Positions 58,075 through 64,000 of a stretch of 64,000 nt of DNA are shown here, piece after piece. This stretch comes from Actinostola sp. cb2023. Lineage: Eukaryota > Cnidaria > Anthozoa > Actiniaria > Actinostolidae. The notes beneath the pieces are model-generated. The model had not been told where the DNA came from, made no database searches, and worked only from the letters and a program-made list of their open reading frames with translations. Where the stretch lies: contig JAUJYZ010001120.1 in the NCBI GenBank assembly GCA_033675265.1, positions 236,388 through 300,387 on the forward strand. The letters are read 5' to 3'. The translations under genes and the position numbers were made by a program. Position 1 is the stretch's first letter, and each line of letters opens with the position of its first letter.

Positions 58075-59467
58075 CAGGTCCGTAGCCAAGGGGGGTGCAC
58101 GGGGTGCGTTCGCATCCCCCACAGACCCCAAAGGTCCACATTTTTTGGGGAAAGGTCCACTATTCACTGGCAAACTAAAACCGACTGCACTCTCTTTCCA
58201 CCGTGAACGAACCGCGCGCCAAACTTGTCCATGCACATCCATTATAACTTTGAATTTGACTTAGAAGAGGTGGTAAATCTGTTTGCCACCAAACACCCAC
58301 GGAGGCTGGATCACAGGCAACCCAATACGTTTGTAAGGGAATGTATGGGGATTTAAAATATGCCGTATTTTATTTGGAAATAATTAATAAAAGTTTGTCA
58401 ACTTTACCTGTTGTGTCATTCTGTTAAATAAATCCCTATTAAAATTCCCCCTAAACTGCACACAAGAGTCAAAAATCAACAGAATGCATGATACAACACA
58501 GGTAAAGTTGACAAACTTTAATTAAATATTTCCAAATAAAATACGGCATATTTTAAATTCCCATACATTCCCTTACAAACGTATTGAGCTTGGGTTGTCT
58601 GTGATTAAATGGGACTGACTGGGAATGGCCATTTTTTTACACTGGGAAAATGGATTGTACCACTGGGACTGGGATTTTGCTAATGGGACTGGGAATTTCA
58701 AAACCACTTTGGGAATGGGAAAGCGTATTTCAAAACAGCATATTATTATAAGCCTTATACATTTTTCAATATGCATTGGTTTGCCGAGACAGTGTAGGAA
58801 GTAATTAGCAATACGCGTAAATCACAAATAGCTCTTGGAGAACGCTGGAAATAGCATTTCCGAGCCGGCTCTAGATTTCAAAAATTTAGCGGCTCGCGCC
58901 TATGGCGCTCGCTAAACGTCTCCCACCACTTATTTTCCATTTCCTACGGCCCTGCAACGATATTATCCTTGCTGTGATAGGAGACGAAGATGAAGCTGCA
59001 CATACAACCACAACACGCTCGGGAAGAATCATATAAAAGAGCGGAAATTGATAAATTTTTTTGCAACCATTTATAATTTCACAAAATTCAGGTCAAATAG
59101 AGCAACCAAGAGAACGGTTTTTAATACGTTTCAAAGCAAGGAAGTCTTCAAAAAGCACACTTAGAAATGCAAACATAGTGAAATAATCATTTACAATTGC
59201 CATAAAGTATGAGATCAGGAAATTGTTAGATGAATTATCTAATAGGGTGGTCGCTAGAAGCGAGTCCACGATACTGGGATTTTCTTGAATTCATGTCAAT
59301 GGGACTGGGATTTTTTTTTTAAATCGACTGGGAAATGGGATTTGTAGGCTCCCTTCAGGACCCTCTATGAATTACTGCTATCCATATCCTAAGTGCATTT
59401 TGATAGTTTGGTCCACTTTGGCCTGGGGAGCACCTCCCCACAAAAAATCCTGGCTACGGGCCTGCAT
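58075..59467. mobile_element. Degenerate element with CCAGGTCCGTAGCCA ends and a nested palindrome
   Basis: Ends ccaggtccgtagccaagggg (58075) and, inverted, atcctggctacgggcctg (59446-59463). Both sides also carry ggtccac(t/a). Nested inside, 58318-58430 and 58490-58596 are ~110-bp inverted arms (aatacgtttgtaagggaatg, aaagtttgtcaactttacct). Flanking these are loose repeats of actgggactgggat. Confidence 0.6.
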
Positions 59468-60169
59468 ACTATGTATAAGCTTGCAGTAATTGTCATACGT
59501 TAATATTGTGCTGGTGAAAATGATATTAGGGGGTGTCGTGGAAGATGTGGGACGTCATGGTATCGGATATCATGACCAGATTAGATTATTGTAGTGTATG
59601 CATGGATCAATTCCAGCTGTTAACATCCACCCCCTGGGCTGACCCCCAGGGATTAGTATAGTCCCCGGGCAACGGAAAAGCAACCAAAAAGTTAATATTT
59701 AATTAAGGCATGTTTAATAATAAAGCTAGACGCCTCATGAAAACAGTTATCGACCATAACAGTAGAGATAAGAAGTCATCTGTGCTTATAAAATCATGAA
59801 TTGTTTCTTTATACCTTCAAACAAAGCCTTTAACTTTGCAAGACCTTGTTTTTCAAGCCAATCGGCGACAAAATTAGTCTCTTTACTGGCGATTCCCATT
59901 ATTATGAATTTCGCCATTGATTATATGCTTGGTCAAGTTATCCCCACCCCCCACCCCCGGGGCAACACATTGTTGTACAAAATCCCCACCCCGGGACACA
60001 GGTCCTTACAAATCCCTGGGGTATGCATGGGGGGTGGGGGGGGGGGGGGGGGGGGCAGTGATACAGGGGGGACCAGCTGGAATTGATTGATGCATAATAG
60101 TGTAATCTAGTGTAATATGTGCAACTTGGTAGAGAATGCTACTTGTGACTGTGGATTTGACCTGCAAAG
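59468..60169. other. No gene seen; G/C-run region
   Basis: It includes ccccaccccccacccccggg (59943) and an almost pure G tract (60030-60056). Both are low-complexity and assembly-sensitive. Confidence 0.6.
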
Positions 60170-60338
60170 TCTATAGACCTTTTGCATAAAGCCACTAATC
60201 ATATGCAGATACACACTTAGCCTCACTCTGATTCAATAAAACAATGACATCATTGGATAGATCTTTTGTTTCGTTGAGTCAGAGTGAGACTAAGCGTGTA
60301 ACTGCATATGATTAGTGGCTTTATGCAAAAGGTCTATA
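60170..60338. mobile_element. MITE, ~60-bp arms
   Basis: tatagaccttttgcataaag ccactaatcatatgcag near 60173 is matched inverted to 60338. Arms extend through cacttag and tcactctga around a ~45-bp centre. Confidence 0.8.
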
Positions 60339-60375
60339 TTCTGATTAATGTCACTATTATGTGACCATAACATAG

Positions 60376-61105
60376 ACATTAATATCACTATTGCTATACC
60401 TGTACATGTCAGTAATACCAGACAATGGGTGCAATTATGCAGGGTTAATATCACTATTGCTATACCTGTACATGTTAGTAATACCAGACAATGGGTGCAA
60501 TTATGCAGGGTTAATATCACTATTGCTATACCTGTACATGTCAGTAATACCAGACAATGGGTGCAATTATGCAGGGTTAATATCACTATTGCTATACCTG
60601 TACATGTTAGTAATACCAGACAATGGGTGCAATTATGCAGGGTTAATATCACTATTGCTATACCTGTACATGTTAGTAATACCAGACAATGGGTGCAATT
60701 ATGCAGGGTTAATATCACTATTGCTATACCTGTACATGTTAGTAATACCACACAATGGGTGCAATTATGCAGGGTTAATATCACTATTGCTATACCTGTA
60801 CATGTTAGTAATACCAGACAATGGGTGCAATTATGCAGGGTTAATATCACTATTGCTATACCTGTACATGTTAGTAATACCAGACAATGGGTGCAATTAT
60901 GCAGGGTTAATATCACTATTGCTATACCTGTACATGTTAGTAATACCAGACAATGGGTGCAATTATGCAGGGTTAATATCACTATTGCTATACCTGTACA
61001 TGTTAGTAATACCAGCCAATGGGTGCAATTATGCAGGGTTAATATCACTATTGCTATACCTGTACATATGTTAGTATTACCAGACAATGGGTGCAATTAT
61101 GCAAT
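60376..61105. repeat. 66-bp minisatellite, 11 copies
   Basis: Units contain ggttaatatcactattgcta, tacctgtacatgttagtaat and accagacaatgggtgcaatt. Copies are nearly identical (tgtcag/tgttag, one cacaca and one gccaat variant). The period is a multiple of three, so frames stay open on both strands; none is a gene. Confidence 0.95.
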
Positions 61106-61108
61106 GAT

Positions 61109-61400
61109 GCTGTGGCCTGTAGTTTTCCTTACTTTATGCTTGATTATATTTAACAAGTAGCATGTGATAGAAGACAAAACATTAGGACAAATAGAGGAGT
61201 TCTCTCCCTTTCTCTTCCCAATCCCCACCCTCTCCTCCCCAGCTAACCTGTGCTGTGGCCTGTAGTTTTCCTTACTTTATGCTTGAATATATTTAACAAG
61301 TAGCATGTGATAGAAGACAAAACATTAGGACAAATAGAGGAGTTCTCTCCCTTTCTCTTCCCAATCCCACCCTCTCCTCCCCAGCTAACCTGTGCTGTGG
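61109..61400. repeat. ~143-bp tandem duplication
   Basis: ctgtggcctgtagttttcct ... ctcctccccagctaacctgtg occurs twice in direct order, with a truncated third start at 61395. Confidence 0.9.
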
Positions 61401-61708
61401 CCTGTATTTGACAAGTAGCATAGCGTTCTCTCCCTTTCATAGCTGTTTTCTTACACACTTCAACAAAACAAGCCAATTTACAGTCAAACACAATAATAGT
61501 AGGGTTGGAAGATATTGGTAGTAAAAGCTGCATTATCTTGAACTGCATTAGTTAGATAATATTAATAATAATAATGATCTGAATATCGTTAGTACACAAC
61601 AACCTTGGTATAATAAGCACCACTTATTGAAATATAGACTACTAAGGTATGAACACAACTCTACCGTCCTTTCTTTTAAGAGTAACTGGTTTACAATTCT
61701 TTACAGTA

Positions 61709-61938
61709 ATAGAGAGATTTAGCAAACACGACGCGACGTGAGAACGCGACGTTAGATGACGAATATATCACATTTGGTCATTGCGTAACAACGTCGCGAC
61801 GTCAAGTTCACAACACCATTTCACTTGTTTTCACGTCCTCTTCGTGACGTTGAGGACGCCAACTGTCGTTTCACAGTTATTCGTCAGCGCGCGCGCCGTC
61901 CTCTTTCACGTTGCGTCGTGTTTGCTAAATCTCTCTAC
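61709..61938. mobile_element. MITE with TAGAGAGATTTAGCAAACAC ends
   Basis: ~30-bp terminal inverted repeats (61709-61740 and 61907-61938) and an interior rich in acgtcgcgacgt-type palindromes. A TA duplication (Tc1/mariner style) is possible. Non-coding. Confidence 0.8.
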
Positions 61939-61939
61939 T

Positions 61940-62768
61940 AGCAGATGAAGGACTCTTATCTTCCCTGCTCTTCTCTTTGAGATTTTGACACATGGGCAAG
62001 GTCTGCTTCTCTAAGCATTCGGTCAATTCTTCAGACATTAAATACCGGCACAATAATAATATTATAATAATAATGGCCCATGGTTTCAATTGCTGGTTTT
62101 CATTAGACGTCACTTCCGGTCTCGTGAGGAATTTTCATCAGCTGAATTGCACCTTTTCAAAAGAATACTCTCTGCTTGATAGCACATGGAGGGCAATGTT
62201 TGCCCGTCATTTGAAGCAAATAATGAGATTCAAGGAGTTTTAACAGCTGATTGAAAGCCAGCAATTGTTGTGAACAAAATTGTTGTTTTTCCCCCATCAT
62301 CTGATAAATGTCGACAAATGTCCCTGATTTCCTGAGGGTGCCCAGGGGTGGCACCCAGGGAGAAGCCACTGATTTATGCATAAAATAGTAACTATTCCTG
62401 CACTATTCAAATCATCCAAAAACATTGATATTTATGTACACAGAAACTTAGAGGTGCAACTGCAGACTGATTTGTGTAGATGTTTTCAAAAAGTCACTTT
62501 AGATCATTTTCATGGTAGTTTTGTGTTTACGGGATGTTCGTGATCACTCCAATAGCAGACCACACTTACTACCATTCACTCCTTTTCTATAAGAATAATT
62601 TCCTACAAAAAATATTTATATAGTGCATATTCAGTGAATGTTCTGAAAATATGTGCATCACATCGATGAAAAACCATGGAATTATTAGAAGACTGAAATT
62701 ACAAATAAGAAAACATGTAGTTGTCTATAGCTAACAGTTGAACAATGCAAAATAAGTGTTAGAACTTC
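61940..62768. other. No gene seen
   Basis: Contains the diverged dispersed repeat shared with 480-620 (at 62122-62229) and a short palindrome tgcccaggggtggcacccaggg at about 62338. Otherwise unique AT-rich sequence. Confidence 0.5.
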
Positions 62769-64000
62769 ATAAGATAACCACATGATCCATTGTTACTGTA
62801 GACTGTATGTGATAAGATAACCACATGATCCATTGTTACTGTAGACTGTGTATGTGATAAGATAACCACATGATCCGTTGTTACTGTAGACTGTGTATGT
62901 GATAAGATAACCACATGATCCGTTGTTACTGTAGACTGTGTATGTGATAAGATAACCACATGATCCGTTGTTACTGTAGACTGTGTATGTGATAAGATAA
63001 CCACATGATCCGTTGTTACTGTAGACTGTATGTGATAAGATAACCACATGATCCGTTGTTACTGTAGACTGTGTATGTGATAAGATAACCACATGATCCG
63101 TTGTTACTGTAGACTGTGTATGTGATAAGATAACCACATGATCCGTTGTTACTGTAGACTGTGCATGTGATAAGATAACCACATGATCCGTTGTTACTGT
63201 AGACTGTGTATGTGATAATATAACCACATGATCCATTGTTACTGTAGACTGTGCATGTGATAAGATAACCACATGATCCATTGTTACTGTAGACTGTGCA
63301 TGTGATAAGATAACCACATGATCCATTGTTACTGTAGACTGTGCATGTGATAAGATAACCACATGATCCGTTGTTACTGTAGACTGTGTATGTGATAATA
63401 TAACCACATGATCCATTGTTACTGTAGACTGTGCATGTGATAAGATAACCACATGATCCATTGTTACTGTAGACTGTGCATGTGATAAGATAACCACATG
63501 ATCCATTGTTACTGTAGACTGTGCATGTGAGAAGATAACCACATGATCCGTTGTTACTGTAGACTGTTATGTGTAAGATAACCACATGATCCATTGTTAC
63601 TGTAGACTGCATGTGATAAGATAACCACATGATCCATTGTTACTGTAGACTGTGCATGTGATAAGATAACCACATGATCCATTGTTACTGTAGACTGTGT
63701 ATGTGATAAGATAACCACATGATCCGTTGTTACTGTAGACTGTGTATGTGATAATATAACCACATGATCCGTTGTTACTGTAGACTGTGTATGTGATAAG
63801 ATAACCACATGATCCGTTGTTACTGTAGACTGTGTATGTGATAAGATAACCACATGATCCATTGTTACTGTAGACTGTGCATGTGATAAGATAACCACAT
63901 GATACTGTAGTTACTGTGCATGTGATAAGTTGTTGTTACTGTAGACTGTGTATGTGATAATATAACCACATGATCCGTTGTTACTGTAGACTGTGTATGT
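62769..64000. repeat. 45-bp satellite array running off the window end, about 27 copies
   Basis: Units of gtgataagataaccacatga, tccgttgttactgtagactg, tgtat. Variants ccattg/ccgttg and tgtat/tgcat occur in runs, indicating block duplications. The last copies (63890-63945) are rearranged. Repetitive frames are artefacts of the multiple-of-three period. Confidence 0.95.

Noticed and set aside
60290..61160. Three overlapping 227-270-codon frames on both strands
   Set aside because: All follow from one 66-bp tandem repeat; openness in several frames at once argues against coding.
62759..63898. Repetitive - strand frames (HVVILSHTQSTVTTD type)
   Set aside because: Product of the 45-bp satellite; no start context, splice sites or domain.

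Overview
This is a eukaryotic, almost certainly invertebrate metazoan window. It shows spliceosomal genes with in-phase GT-AG introns, dense minisatellites, many inverted-repeat transposons, and a Polinton/Maverick-type virus-like element. Gene content and repeat style suggest a marine invertebrate such as a cnidarian, lophotrochozoan or cephalochordate, but nothing here fixes the taxon.

Layout. (1) 0.1-2.8 kb, + strand: the last four exons of a coiled-coil protein gene. (2) 3.6-9.8 kb, - strand: copy 1 of a PARP14-like gene (two RRM-like and several KH-like domains), with one in-frame stop. (3) 9.9-19.7 kb: nested transposons and satellites, including a ~6.8-kb insertion whose empty site can be read at 45.6 kb. 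(4) 19.7-33.3 kb: a decaying Polinton. It keeps an intact integrase, packaging ATPase and a row of small structural or membrane genes. The capsid gene has a single frameshift. The protein-primed DNA polymerase survives only as two oppositely oriented pieces. One Polinton gene is split by a 2.6-kb foldback transposon. (5) 33.3-43.4 kb, - strand: copy 2 of the PARP14-like gene. Its second exon has been inflated by an array of about nine 735-bp (245-residue) units, and its 3' end is lost at a fusion with the Polinton polymerase fragment. (6) 43.4-46.8 kb: repeats. (7) 46.8-55.6 kb, + strand: a complete seven-exon gene for a membrane-anchored DUF885 protein (780 aa), with minisatellites in its introns. 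(8) 55.6-64 kb: no gene seen, only inverted-repeat elements and tandem arrays (66 bp, 143 bp, 45 bp).

How the parts relate. The Polinton genes lie head to tail on the - strand with gaps of only a few bases or short spacers, and nearly every start codon is immediately preceded by a TATATA-like motif. This suggests a virus-style leaderless promoter. Major capsid protein and integrase diverge from one 12-bp palindrome. The Polinton now lies between two copies of a gene whose vertebrate relatives belong to the antiviral PARP family, and a piece of it is fused to one copy. Whether that is biology or assembly history needs checking.
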